This document shows, one piece after another, positions 27,270-35,817 of a DNA stretch of 64,000 bases. The notes beneath the pieces were generated by a model. That model was not told the DNA's origin. It did no database searches and saw nothing but the letters and a program-made list of their open reading frames with translations. The stretch covers positions 44,188 to 108,187 of the forward strand of contig JAEVYT010000012.1 of the NCBI GenBank assembly GCA_023392615.1, written 5' to 3'. The first letter of the stretch is position 1, and each line of letters starts with the position of its first letter. The DNA comes from Bacillota bacterium (GTDB taxonomy: Bacteria > Bacillota > Clostridia > Lachnospirales > Lachnospiraceae). A program made the position numbers and the translations under genes.

Positions 27270-27299
27270 AATAATCCATCCTTTTTCCAGTAGATTTTA

Positions 27300-27437
27300 T
27301 TCGGAGAAATAAATTCAGGTTACTTCTCCGAGTGTGCGTTATAACGTACGCAAAAAGGCGACCACTTTTAGATTATATTCTAAAAGTATGATCGCCTTTG
27401 ATGAATAAAAATTAACATGAATCAGCACATATGTCAA
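27300..27437 (-). promoter_or_regulatory. amtB promoter and leader with two hairpins, the first terminator-like
   Basis: On the minus strand TTGACA (27432-27437), 17-bp spacer and TAATTT (27409-27414) place transcription start near 27402. Almost at once comes a strong hairpin: AAAGGCGA pairs with TCGCCTTT, with an inner ACTTTTAGA/TCTAAAAGT stem and six-base loop (27354-27399), followed by TTTTTG. A second hairpin, TCGGAGAA/TTCTCCGA (27300-27332), lies before the ribosome site. The first has terminator form at the 5' end of the RNA. The rest of the gap to 27661 is AT-rich with nothing else evident. Confidence 0.65.
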
Positions 27438-27661
27438 TTGATATTTTTAAATATTTTAAAAAAAGTTTCAAATATTATTATTTTTTTAATTTTATATAGT
27501 AGAATATATTGTATTTTTGTAAATATATACTATTTAATACGCTTAAAAAATCATTATTTACATTATATAACATATTATTACAAATATAAAGTTTGAACTA
27601 GTTGTATAAATTACAAATTCATCTCCATAGATACTATGACTAATTTTATTATTTACAATTA

Positions 27662-28249
27662 CTATGTTGTTTCTAAAATGGAAATAATTCTACTCATGGA
27701 CTCCTTATATTCCTCATCAGAAGAGTTTTTAAAAATTAGCAAGTCATCAATTATCTTTGGATCATCCAGCAATGTCGGTACTGAGAAATCACAATCTGCG
27801 ATATACTCATCCCAATGTTCAATCTTCCAGGTATCCCGGTCAGAATTACGTGCAACCATACGTTGCTTACACACTTCCTTTGAAGTATCAACCCATACTA
27901 CTACGAGTCTTGCGTTCTTCTCTTTTAATTTTTCCTTCAGATTATTAATATAATTGGTATCTCTAATCTCTTCCGTAAACGGTGCATTTATCAATACAAT
28001 ATCGTCATAATCAAGAGCTTCTAGTGCTAATGCTACCACTGTCTCATACTCATAATCCCTGATATTATCTTCAAAAAACTGAGAGCTACGGTTATACTCC
28101 TCCCCGGCTACTTTAAATATTTGTTTGGATAACAATATTAGGGTATCTTTATCAAGGTATACCACATGCTTTAATGTCTTCGAGAGCTGTTTAGAAATAT
28201 AAGTTTTACCACACGCCGGTGGCGACGTAACCAAAATTAATTTTTTCAT
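27662..28249 (-). CDS. P-loop kinase-like ATP-binding protein
   Basis: A 195-residue P-loop protein of the AAA_33/zeta-toxin-like kinase group. Walker A is SPPACGKTYIS at the N-terminus, a lid or substrate loop follows near DKDTLILL, and VVVWVDTSKEVCKQRMVAR matches the strand and arginine lid typical of small-molecule kinases. No antitoxin partner is adjacent, so a toxin role is unlikely. ATG 28249 follows GGAGGAT at good spacing. Substrate unknown. Confidence 0.8.
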   Translation of the reverse strand: MKKLILVTSPPACGKTYISKQLSKTLKHVVYLDKDTLILLSKQIFKVAGEEYNRSSQFFEDNIRDYEYETVVALALEALDYDDIVLINAPFTEEIRDTNYINNLKEKLKEKNARLVVVWVDTSKEVCKQRMVARNSDRDTWKIEHWDEYIADCDFSVPTLLDDPKIIDDLLIFKNSSDEEYKESMSRIISILETT

Positions 28250-28446
28250 TATAATCCTCCACTCTTCCAATATTCGCCTACATATTAACCACTATACCAC
28301 TACATAATATCGTTATCAAGAAAGAATGCGTTCCCTGCTGTATGATTATATTGTTAATCAAGCAATACCTGTACAAGATAGACAACTTTATGCATGTTTA
28401 CTTTTATTTATCATATAATTAAATGATTAAATAAGGGAGCATGATT

Positions 28447-29079
28447 ATGCCAAATAGTAGGGAGGAATCATCTGTTAGGAAAATGGTATTAACCGGAACC
28501 GGGCAAATAAAGGCAGATCCGGATATTGCAATCCTTCGTCTTGGAGTTCAAACCAATGGGGAGGATGTTACAAAAGCACAATCAGATAATGCTATGATAA
28601 GTCAAAACGTTCTTGATGCGATTAAGGAGCTTGGTGTATCAGATATTAAAACCTTTCAATATCAAATTGAAAAAGTTTATGATTATGAAAATGGACAACG
28701 AATAGATCGAGGATACTCTGTAAGAAATATATTTGAAATCAGAACAGCTGATTTAGAAAATGTCGGTTCAATTATAGATACGGCTGTAAATAATGGTGCT
28801 AATGTGGTTGATTTAATTACTTTTGATGTTGCTAATCCTGATGCTTATTATCAACAAGCACTAACACTGGCATTAAATAATGCATTTCAAAAGGCAAAGA
28901 CATTAACTTCCAGCTTACGTATAATGTTTAATGCAGTACCAATAAAGATTACTGAAAATACACCATCCGTCACACCTTTTTCACCCGTATTTGCAGCAAA
29001 GGGAGAAGCATATACCACACCTGTAGAACCAGGAACAAAACAAATTGATGCATCCATTACTGTAGAATTCGCTTACTAA
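28447..29079 (+). CDS. SIMPL domain-containing protein (DUF541)
   Basis: A 210-residue protein of the SIMPL family. The N-terminal GTGQIKADPDIAILRLGVQTNG and the central QIEKVYDYENG are typical, as is the C-terminal ITVEFAY strand. Most SIMPL proteins in Gram-negatives are periplasmic, but this one has no signal peptide and should be cytosolic. ATG 28447 is preferred over ATG 28441 because AGGGAG is seven bases from it. The family was first tied to IRAK signalling and oxidative stress; the bacterial role is unclear. Confidence 0.85.
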   Translation: MPNSREESSVRKMVLTGTGQIKADPDIAILRLGVQTNGEDVTKAQSDNAMISQNVLDAIKELGVSDIKTFQYQIEKVYDYENGQRIDRGYSVRNIFEIRTADLENVGSIIDTAVNNGANVVDLITFDVANPDAYYQQALTLALNNAFQKAKTLTSSLRIMFNAVPIKITENTPSVTPFSPVFAAKGEAYTTPVEPGTKQIDASITVEFAY

Positions 29080-29155
29080 ATATACACTTACTATCAATGT
29101 AAAATAAATCTTAAAATCACTCCAACTATTCGATGAAAAACTACATTATTAAACG

Positions 29156-29228
29156 AAAGGGTTATTTTGCTATATTAAAAAAGACGCATTTTTTATGCAC
29201 CTATTTTACTATAGTAAAATAACCCTTT
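29156..29228. terminator. Long stem-loop after the SIMPL gene
   Basis: AAAGGGTTATTTT and AAAATAACCCTTT form a perfect 13-bp stem (CTAT/ATAG extends it past a mismatch) around about 38 bases that contain a smaller hairpin. It ends in TTTTAA. It can act in both directions. Confidence 0.7.
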
Positions 29229-29294
29229 TAATTTATATATTTTTATTTATCATCATTGATATTTAAATTCTTATCATGCATTACATCTAGATTC

Positions 29295-29552
29295 TTATCT
29301 AAATTTTTTACTTTCGGTTAGTAAATGAAGTGATTTTTCAATACGATTTTGTCTCATCTCTACCTTCTTAGCATCATTAATCCAAAGAACATATTCCCTT
29401 TTCCCTGTATAAGACAATTTCTCAAAGTTATTTTTCGCTTCGGAATTCGTTAAAAAGGCCTCCAAATACACCTTCTACATCAAAAGGAGGTTCAATATAT
29501 GCTCCATTTTTATGATGTTTGATTTCAGCCAAAAATTCTTGTTTTATAGATC
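29295..29552 (-). pseudogene. Broken YdeI/OmpD-associated (DUF1905-type) protein gene
   Basis: Two fragments on the minus strand in different frames. The first reads NGAYIEPPFDVEGVFGG, the opening of a DUF1905 domain. The second reads NNFEKLSYTGKREYVLWI followed by DAKKVEMRQNRIEKSL, the C-terminal YdeI/OmpD-associated helix pair. The middle of the DUF1905 barrel is missing and the frame shifts at the junction, and no proper start codon remains. An intact member would be about 150 residues. This fills most of the gap between 29080 and 29574. Confidence 0.75.
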
Positions 29553-29574
29553 AATCTCCATTATTATTGCAGAA

Positions 29575-30405
29575 TCATTGATTGTTTTGGTTCGTTATCA
29601 GGTTCAAAACTGTGGGGTTATATGTGATATCTGAAAAATTCGAATTATTCACATTCCCATTCTTCTCTTCCTTCTCGTCATTGTCATCATGTAAAAGGAT
29701 GTCCAAAAACTTTATATAGTCATCATATGAGAAGATAGTATCCAAATCCTGTGTACTATCCACGATATTCGATATGTCTGATCCAAAGAGAAAAGAATTA
29801 TTCGTAGCTATTGTTGTAGGGATGGTTACCGAAGCGACATGAAGAGGTCTTGCTTCCTCTGTTTTGCTTGTATCACTTGATTTCGTAGCGTAATTATACT
29901 TGTCCGCTATCTTCACATCAGAATCATTATAATATCCCATTACCTTTTTCACATAATTTTGAGTTTCCTTAAAAGGCGGAATCCCGCCGTATTTAGCAAC
30001 ATTTCCGCTACCCGCATTATATGCAGCTAAAGCCAATTTTATATCACCATCATATTTATCAATTTTTGCAGCGATGTATTTTGCACCAGCCATTATATTC
30101 TGCTCCGGATCAAATGCATCTGTTACACCTAATCCTTTTGCAGTTGCTGGCATTAACTGCATAATCCCTTGTGCTCCACAACGAGAAAGAGCCTTCGGAT
30201 TAAAGTTAGACTCCTGCTTTCCGATTGCTTTTAATAAATTAACCGGAACACCGTACTTTTTAGAAGCCTTATCAAATATTTGATCCAAACTCTTTGATTC
30301 ACCTAAATAGGATTGAAAATCAGTCTTCTGGCTGCTGCTGATTTTTTGATTACTTTTATTATAATTACCTTGTTCAACATTTGATACACTGTTTATTTTA
30401 GCCAT
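29575..30405 (-). CDS. Lytic transglycosylase (SLT domain) protein
   Basis: A 276-residue protein with a central SLT lysozyme-like domain (about residues 45-155). The catalytic glutamate lies in GKQESNFNP, and GAQGIMQLMPATAK and LALAAYNAGSGNV complete the signature. It would cleave peptidoglycan with anhydro-sugar formation. It has no N-terminal signal peptide, which is unusual for a cell-wall enzyme; non-classical or flagellum-linked export, or a forespore role, are possible. The C-terminal 100 residues are polar and low in complexity. ATG 30405 has TTGGAGGTT before it. Confidence 0.87.
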   Translation of the reverse strand: MAKINSVSNVEQGNYNKSNQKISSSQKTDFQSYLGESKSLDQIFDKASKKYGVPVNLLKAIGKQESNFNPKALSRCGAQGIMQLMPATAKGLGVTDAFDPEQNIMAGAKYIAAKIDKYDGDIKLALAAYNAGSGNVAKYGGIPPFKETQNYVKKVMGYYNDSDVKIADKYNYATKSSDTSKTEEARPLHVASVTIPTTIATNNSFLFGSDISNIVDSTQDLDTIFSYDDYIKFLDILLHDDNDEKEEKNGNVNNSNFSDITYNPTVLNLITNQNNQ

Positions 30406-30697
30406 AACAACCTCCAATAAATCCAATCGTGGCATCTCTTACAATTTAGTATCTACAATAATACAATTATTCACCATTAATATTAATTCATTACTACAAA
30501 TTTTTCAAGACTAATTGACGTTTTTCTACAGATTTAATAAAAATATATCATAAAATGTCATGATTGCCTATTAGAATAAAATATTATAAAAACTCCTTGA
30601 TTCATAATTAGATTTACCATATACTAGTCTCTATCAATTGAATAATATTGAATTTATTCAAAATATATCCAATTACCAAGTAAGGAGGTACTTTATT

Positions 30698-31135
30698 ATG
30701 TTAATGGAGCAATTACAAAAAGATATGATTACTGCTATGAAGGCAAGAGACAAGGTTCGTAAGGATGCAATCTCTACCCTAGTCTCTGCTGTAAAGAAGC
30801 TCGCAATCGATGAGGGCTGCCGTGACTCTATCCCCGAAGAACTCGTGGATCGCGCGGTATTAAGAGAATTAAAGCTTGTTAAGGAGCAAATGGAAACCTG
30901 TCCTGCTGAAAGAGCCGAGCTAAAAGAGGAATATAAAGCAACCTTTGATATTATCACAGAATATGCACCTACCATGATGTCAGAGGAAGAGATTAGATCA
31001 TTTATACTTACTAACTTTTCAGAAGCTGCTGCTACGAAAAATAAAGGCATGATTATGAAAGGTGTAATGGCTGAGCTCAAAGGAAAAGCTGACGGAAAAT
31101 TAATCAATCAGATTGTTGGTGACCTTTGTAAATAA
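30698..31135 (+). CDS. yqeY: GatB/YqeY domain-containing protein
   Basis: A 145-residue helical protein of the YqeY family, related to the tail domain of GatB amidotransferase. The opening QLQKDMITAMKARDKVRKDAI, the VKEQMETCPAERAELKEEY block and C-terminal NKGMIMKGVMAELKGKADG are characteristic. It is thought to bind tRNA or assist charging, often linked to rpsU in other genomes; here it is alone. ATG 30698 follows AAGGAGGT at good spacing; the open frame extends 20 codons upstream without another signal. Confidence 0.9.
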   Translation: MLMEQLQKDMITAMKARDKVRKDAISTLVSAVKKLAIDEGCRDSIPEELVDRAVLRELKLVKEQMETCPAERAELKEEYKATFDIITEYAPTMMSEEEIRSFILTNFSEAAATKNKGMIMKGVMAELKGKADGKLINQIVGDLCK

Positions 31136-31157
31136 GATTTTTTTATAATACAATGTC

Positions 31158-31235
31158 AAATATCCTCAGAGGATTTTAGTGTAAACAGATATCTCAATTA
31201 CGATATTCTTTTACTTAAACTCTCTGGGGATCTTT
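31158..31235 (+). terminator. Imperfect long stem-loop after yqeY
   Basis: ATCCTCAGAGGATTTTAGT and its partner near CTCTCTGGGGATC pair imperfectly and are followed by five T. Confidence 0.55.
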
Positions 31236-31420
31236 TTATACCCAAACACTGTATTACAAATTATTGTATAATTAGTACTCATATCGGGTAATCATCTCTT
31301 TAATGACATAATATAATAATTTTCTTTATAAATTGAGTACATTTTTCGAGCACATGAATATTATATTGTAGGATATGAAATTTGTTATCCAAATTTTATA
31401 ATATAAAAAGGAGTCATTAT

Positions 31421-32224
31421 ATGAGTAATCTTCATACGAACAATGTAAGTATCGCATCTTATGGTAATCAACCTTGTCCGGGTGAGGCAGCATGTGACGC
31501 AGCTGTTCTCAAATCCGATACTCTTACTAATGCAGAAAACTATCCTTGGTTTAAAAAAGAGTTCAAACTCCCTAGAGTACTCTCCGAGTTTGTAATTCAG
31601 ATAGACACTGAAGCTAAGGTTAAATTAAATGATGTTGCTTATGAGATCAAACGAGTTGAGAAGCAGGTTTTCTTAACCCAGTGCAGATTTATTCCTCCGA
31701 CCGATAAGGTTTTCATTGAAGGATATATCAGAAAAAATATTGAATATGCTACTAAACTCTGCTCAAGAGGTCACGGAATCGGTGGTACAATTAGAGATAC
31801 CACAATTCACATTCCATTTAAGGCATATACAAAAGTTGATTTTGGTTGCACTAAACCTATCATTCATCCTAATCTTCCTCCAATGGTAGCTAGATATTTT
31901 GATGAGCATAGAATGGGTAAGAATATTAGAGAAGCAGACAGATCAGACATTGAAATATTCAATGAGCCAGTTTACTGTGAATTAGAGTGGAGCGCTGTAT
32001 TCGATGCTAATATCGATGACAGAGGAACACCAATTGACGGATTCATCAACGAAGAGGAATTCCAGGAGTATACTGATAAATCTGTTGTATATCTTTGCCT
32101 GAAACTTCTTCAGAACCAGCAGGTATGTTTAAGAGACGGCTTCGGAAAAGAAGACACCAGCGACGAATTCCAAACTTCAGATTGGAACTTCCCCATCACT
32201 GATATTATTAAAAAAGATAAATAA
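31421..32224 (+). CDS. Spore-coat/exosporium-like protein of unknown function
   Basis: A 267-residue protein without signal peptide. The central block QVFLTQCRFIPPTDKVFIEG, followed by YIRKNIEYAT and later IHIPFKAYTKVDF, resembles proteins of the SPOCS/CsxC-type spore envelope group, in which short beta repeats form a coat-associated domain. Cysteines are scattered (seven), which fits cross-linking in spore layers. The ATG follows AAAAGGAG. It is monocistronic with a strong downstream terminator. The spore assignment comes from recalled sequence style and should be treated as tentative. Confidence 0.55.
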   Translation: MSNLHTNNVSIASYGNQPCPGEAACDAAVLKSDTLTNAENYPWFKKEFKLPRVLSEFVIQIDTEAKVKLNDVAYEIKRVEKQVFLTQCRFIPPTDKVFIEGYIRKNIEYATKLCSRGHGIGGTIRDTTIHIPFKAYTKVDFGCTKPIIHPNLPPMVARYFDEHRMGKNIREADRSDIEIFNEPVYCELEWSAVFDANIDDRGTPIDGFINEEEFQEYTDKSVVYLCLKLLQNQQVCLRDGFGKEDTSDEFQTSDWNFPITDIIKKDK

Positions 32225-32256
32225 TGTTAAATAGCTGTTACACTTAATGTGTTAAT

Positions 32257-32296
32257 ACGCCCTGCTTCCTATCTTTATCGGTAACAGGGCGTTTTG
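32257..32296. terminator. Bidirectional terminator between the coat-like gene and nadC
   Basis: ACGCCCTG and CAGGGCGT form a perfect 8-bp stem with a 20-base loop, followed by TTTTG on the plus strand. Confidence 0.75.
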
Positions 32297-32307
32297 TTAT
32301 TCTTCTA

Positions 32308-33165
32308 TTATTCAATAACCTTAAGATGTTTTAGAGAAAGGTCAAGAATTCTAGCAGAATGTGTCAATGCTCCACATGAGATAAAATCAACACCAATATC
32401 AACCAGTTGCTTTATACTTTCCTTAGTCACATTACCTGAACATTCTGTTTGCGCTTGGTCTCCTACTATTTCTACTGCTTGTTTCATCATCTCGACATTC
32501 ATATTATCAAGCATAATAATATCTGCTCCCGCTTCTAGTGCTTCTCCTAGCATCTCTAAATTCTCGACTTCTACTTCTATCTTTCTTACAAAAGGAGCGT
32601 ATTCTTTTGCCATTTGAATTGCTTCCTTCACACCTCCGGCCGCATTAATGTGATTATCCTTTAGTAAGATTCCATCCGATAGATTATACCGATGATTATA
32701 TCCTCCGCCGACTTTTACAGCGTATTTTTCAAAGATTCTCATGTTCGGCGTGGTCTTTCTGGTATCGAGTAATTTTGTTCTACTTCCTTTTAGCATATCT
32801 GCAACAATACGGGTATAGCTTGCGATACCACTCATTCTTTGAAGAAAATTAAGTGCTGTTCTCTCTCCTGATAAAAGAGTTCTTACATCTCCAGTTAATT
32901 CAGCCAATAACTCACCGTCACTTACTGCTGATCCGTCTTTTACAAAAGCATTCATACTGGCTGAGGAATCTAGTAAAGTAAAGACCCGAAAAAACACATC
33001 AAGACCTGCTATAACTCCGTCCTGTTTACAGATAAGTTGAACAGTTCCCTTTTTCCCCATACGTACCACAGCATTCGTTGTAATATCCTCACTTGTTATA
33101 TCTTCTTTTAAGGCTTGTAAGATCAAATCATCCGCATTTAATCTTAATGTTATTTCGTTGTTCAT
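32308..33165 (-). CDS. nadC: Nicotinate-nucleotide pyrophosphorylase (carboxylating)
   Basis: Quinolinate phosphoribosyltransferase, the last enzyme of the de novo route to nicotinate mononucleotide. The 285-residue protein carries LLSGERTALNFLQRMSGIA, the LLDTRKTTPNMR active-site block, VGGGYNHRYNLSDGILLKDNH and IMLDNM. It is the third gene of nadA-nadB-nadC; its start lies 38 bases inside the end of nadB with AAAGGG before the ATG, so the two are coupled. Confidence 0.97.
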   Translation of the reverse strand: MNNEITLRLNADDLILQALKEDITSEDITTNAVVRMGKKGTVQLICKQDGVIAGLDVFFRVFTLLDSSASMNAFVKDGSAVSDGELLAELTGDVRTLLSGERTALNFLQRMSGIASYTRIVADMLKGSRTKLLDTRKTTPNMRIFEKYAVKVGGGYNHRYNLSDGILLKDNHINAAGGVKEAIQMAKEYAPFVRKIEVEVENLEMLGEALEAGADIIMLDNMNVEMMKQAVEIVGDQAQTECSGNVTKESIKQLVDIGVDFISCGALTHSARILDLSLKHLKVIE

Positions 33166-34441
33166 GTTGGTTTACCCTTTCTATCTCCTTTAATACAATC
33201 TCAGAATGTTTTCTTCTTAATTGATCAACATCTTCATATTTCTTAAAGTTAATAAATAATTTGTTATTTTTATTATTAGTAAATGTTGAAGCGATTTGTA
33301 ATGCCGCCTCCTTGCCAAATACCAAGCTTTCCAACAAGGAATTACTAGCTAATCGGTTTGCACCATGTACTCCGTTACAACTTGTTTCTCCAATTGCATA
33401 CAAACGCTCCATGGACGATTTACTATATTGATCAACCTCTATTCCACCCATAAAATAATGTTGTGCAGGGGTAACCGGTATTGGCTCCTTTGTAATATCG
33501 AATCCCTCCTCCAAACAACGTTGATAAATATTAGGGAAACGCCTAATGATCATATTACTGGATAAATGAGCAAGTGATAACCATACATATCTGCTCTTTT
33601 CTTTCGCCATCTGCTCTAGTATTTTTTGCGTCAATAGATCTCTGGGCAATAATTCATCTACAAAACGTTCTTTTTTTGCATTCAACAAATATCCACCCTC
33701 ACCTCTCACGGATTCGGATATTAAGAATCTTCTACCCTTGGTCTTCGTATAGAGAGTAGTCGGATGTATCTGTATATAATTAAGATTTTTTAATGCAATC
33801 TTATGATTCAATGCAAGCGCAAGTGAATCACCGGTCAAATGAGGATAGTTTGTTGAATCTTGATATAGTCCACCAATTCCCCCAGTTGCAAGAACCGTAT
33901 AATTTGCATCAACTCTCATTATTTTTTCTTCCTTGGTTCTCAATATAACTCCATTGCATTGATTATTAGAGCAGATCAAATCTAACATCTCAGTTTCTTC
34001 TAATATTGTTATGTTGTTTCTACCCTTCACCTGGCTGATTAATTTTTGTGTGATTTCCTTACCTGTAATATCTTTATGATATAAAATTCTAGACGTCGAG
34101 TGCGCACCTTCTTTTGTATATAAAAGCTTGCCATCTTTTTTTTCAAATTCAACCCCATAACTGATCAAATCCTTGATCACCTGAGCAGACTTTCGAATCA
34201 TTTTTTCTACCGAATCCGGATTATTTTCGTAATGTCCCGCTTTCATTGTATCTTCATAAAAGCTGGCAAAATCATCTTCTTGTTTCAAAGTACAGATTCC
34301 ACCCTGTGCCAGATAGGAATCACTCATCTCGAGTGTACTTTTTGTAATCAAAGTGATCTTCTTATCCTCCGGTAGGTTAAGTGCACAATATAAGCCTGCA
34401 ACACCGGTTCCTATAATTACAACATCCGTTTCTAATACCAT
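33128..34441 (-). CDS. nadB: L-aspartate oxidase
   Basis: FAD enzyme that oxidises aspartate to iminoaspartate for NadA. The N-terminal FAD-binding motif is VVIIGTGVAGLYCAL; HSTSRILYHKDITG and GGIEVDQ are typical active-site and flavin regions, and the C-terminal ETSCNGVHGANRLASNSLLE is diagnostic. At 437 residues it is shorter than the about 530 of E. coli NadB because the C-terminal helical domain is reduced, as in many clostridia. It sits 13 bases after nadA and overlaps nadC. Confidence 0.96.
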   Translation of the reverse strand: MVLETDVVIIGTGVAGLYCALNLPEDKKITLITKSTLEMSDSYLAQGGICTLKQEDDFASFYEDTMKAGHYENNPDSVEKMIRKSAQVIKDLISYGVEFEKKDGKLLYTKEGAHSTSRILYHKDITGKEITQKLISQVKGRNNITILEETEMLDLICSNNQCNGVILRTKEEKIMRVDANYTVLATGGIGGLYQDSTNYPHLTGDSLALALNHKIALKNLNYIQIHPTTLYTKTKGRRFLISESVRGEGGYLLNAKKERFVDELLPRDLLTQKILEQMAKEKSRYVWLSLAHLSSNMIIRRFPNIYQRCLEEGFDITKEPIPVTPAQHYFMGGIEVDQYSKSSMERLYAIGETSCNGVHGANRLASNSLLESLVFGKEAALQIASTFTNNKNNKLFINFKKYEDVDQLRRKHSEIVLKEIERVNQHEQRNNIKIKCG

Positions 34442-34454
34442 CTTCTATCACCTC

Positions 34455-35363
34455 TTATTTCGCTAACTCAAGCATACGTTCCAACGGCAAATTCGCCTTG
34501 GTGTATAGCTCGGGTCTTAATTCAACCTCATTATTCATATGTTCTAGCTGTTCTAGGATTTTTTGTACCGTAATTCGCTTCATATTTGGGCAAAACTGTC
34601 TATGCCCTACCGAATAAAATTTCTTGTTGGGATTTTTCAGCTCCAATTCATAGAGTACCCCCATCTCAGTACATATGATAAACGACTCTGCACTGCTCAT
34701 TGTTGCATAATCGATAATACCTGAGGTACTTCCGATATAGTCGGCTATCTCTAGTACATCCCATGTACATTCTGGATGCGCGAGTATTAACGCATGCGGA
34801 TGAGTTGCTTTAGCTTTTTCAACACTATCCCTAGAGATACTGGTATGAACATGACAAAATCCATCATTTATAATAAAATTCTTTTCCGGAACCATATTGG
34901 CAACATAACGTCCGAGATTGCCATCCGGTATGAAATAGATATTCTTATTTGGTAACTTTTTTACTATTTTCAATGCATTTGCGGAAGTCACGCATACATC
35001 AGAATGGGCTTTGATCTCAGCCGTAGAATTTATGTACACTACTACAGCCACATCATCATACAGCTTCCTTACCTCTTTAATTTTATCGATATCGGCCATA
35101 TGAGCCATTGGACAATCTGCATAGCTATCCGGCATAATTACAGTTTTTCGAGGGTTTAGTAACTTAGCACTTTCACCCATAAAAGATACCCCACAAAATA
35201 ATATAGTCTCTTGAGGAACCTCTGTTGCAACCTTACTAAGATAATAAGAATCACCAACATAATCAGCAAGTGCCTGAATCTCGCCATCGGTATAGTAATG
35301 TGCCAATATAACTGCATCCTTTTCTTTTTTTAACTCGTGTATCCGTGTTATGACTGCATCCAC
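34455..35363 (-). CDS. nadA: Quinolinate synthase A
   Basis: Makes quinolinate from iminoaspartate and dihydroxyacetone phosphate with a 4Fe-4S cluster. Three cluster cysteines can be placed in FCGVSFMGESAK, around VCVTSANA, and in GHRQFCPNM. AHYYTDGEIQ and HPECTWDV are family blocks. I start at GTG 35363 (302 residues), since AAAGGAGG is well spaced to it and sequence upstream to 35426 overlaps the promoter. It is the first gene of nadABC. Confidence 0.95.
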   Translation of the reverse strand: MDAVITRIHELKKEKDAVILAHYYTDGEIQALADYVGDSYYLSKVATEVPQETILFCGVSFMGESAKLLNPRKTVIMPDSYADCPMAHMADIDKIKEVRKLYDDVAVVVYINSTAEIKAHSDVCVTSANALKIVKKLPNKNIYFIPDGNLGRYVANMVPEKNFIINDGFCHVHTSISRDSVEKAKATHPHALILAHPECTWDVLEIADYIGSTSGIIDYATMSSAESFIICTEMGVLYELELKNPNKKFYSVGHRQFCPNMKRITVQKILEQLEHMNNEVELRPELYTKANLPLERMLELAK

Positions 35364-35397
35364 TTTATTTTCCTCCTTTATTACGGATATTTCCACG

Positions 35398-35438
35398 ATT
35401 ATAGCACATGAATATCTATCTGACAAGACACCTGTAAA
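35398..35438 (-). promoter_or_regulatory. nadABC promoter with an overlapping NiaR-like box
   Basis: Minus-strand TTGTCA (35421-35426), 17-bp spacer, TATAAT (35398-35403). The sequence ACAGGTGTCTTGTCAG overlaps the -35 box and resembles the ACAGGTGT half-sites bound by the niacin-responsive repressor NiaR in Firmicutes. The promoter match is direct; the NiaR assignment is from memory of the motif. Confidence 0.6.
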
Positions 35439-35565
35439 CTTATTATATTAACAGCAAGGGAAGGAAAGAACGGATTATGCGAAATGTTTCCTTTCAAAAT
35501 CACAAGCAAAAACGCAAAATTTTAATATAATATATTAGAAGCAAATAACAACTGCATCTTAAAAT

Positions 35566-35682
35566 TTAACTGAACAGGCGATAATCTTTCCTGATTATAG
35601 AGCCGGGCCTCCTAATATGGCAGCAGATGAAACAAAAAGAATATCTGCGGGACAGTACTATATCCCGCGGATATTCTTTTTT
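35566..35682 (+). promoter_or_regulatory. NiCo (czcD) riboswitch with overlapping terminator
   Basis: The segment contains, in order, AACTGAACAGGC, a hairpin, AGCCGGGC, a second hairpin, GGCAGCAGATG and ATCTGCGGGACAGT. These are the conserved strands of the four-way junction of czcD/NiCo riboswitches. The aptamer spans about 35566-35658. Its last strand overlaps AAGAATATCTGCGGGA, which instead pairs with TCCCGCGGATATTCTT and a T run (terminator, 35637-35682). Metal binding (Ni, Co, or Fe(II) as later proposed for this class) would prevent termination. The next gene is a cation exporter, as expected. Confidence 0.92.
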
Positions 35683-35817
35683 GTTACTCTAGAAAAACCA
35701 CATTATCGTAAATTGATTAAGTCATGGTATCCAACATTATAATATAACATCATTTATTATTAGTAATTCGATTATCACATGTACTTATTAAAATTTAATT
35801 ATGGAGGAATTTAGATT

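Noticed and set aside
27354..27399. ANTAR-type antitermination target at amtB
   Set aside because: The hairpin has a six-base loop but not the required G at loop position 4, and only one such hairpin is present.
27662..28249. Zeta-type toxin
   Set aside because: Only the general P-loop kinase fold is shared; there is no adjacent antitoxin gene.
30673..31107. 144-codon minus-strand frame opposite yqeY
   Set aside because: It is a shadow of the yqeY coding frame; composition follows the complementary codons and there is no start signal.
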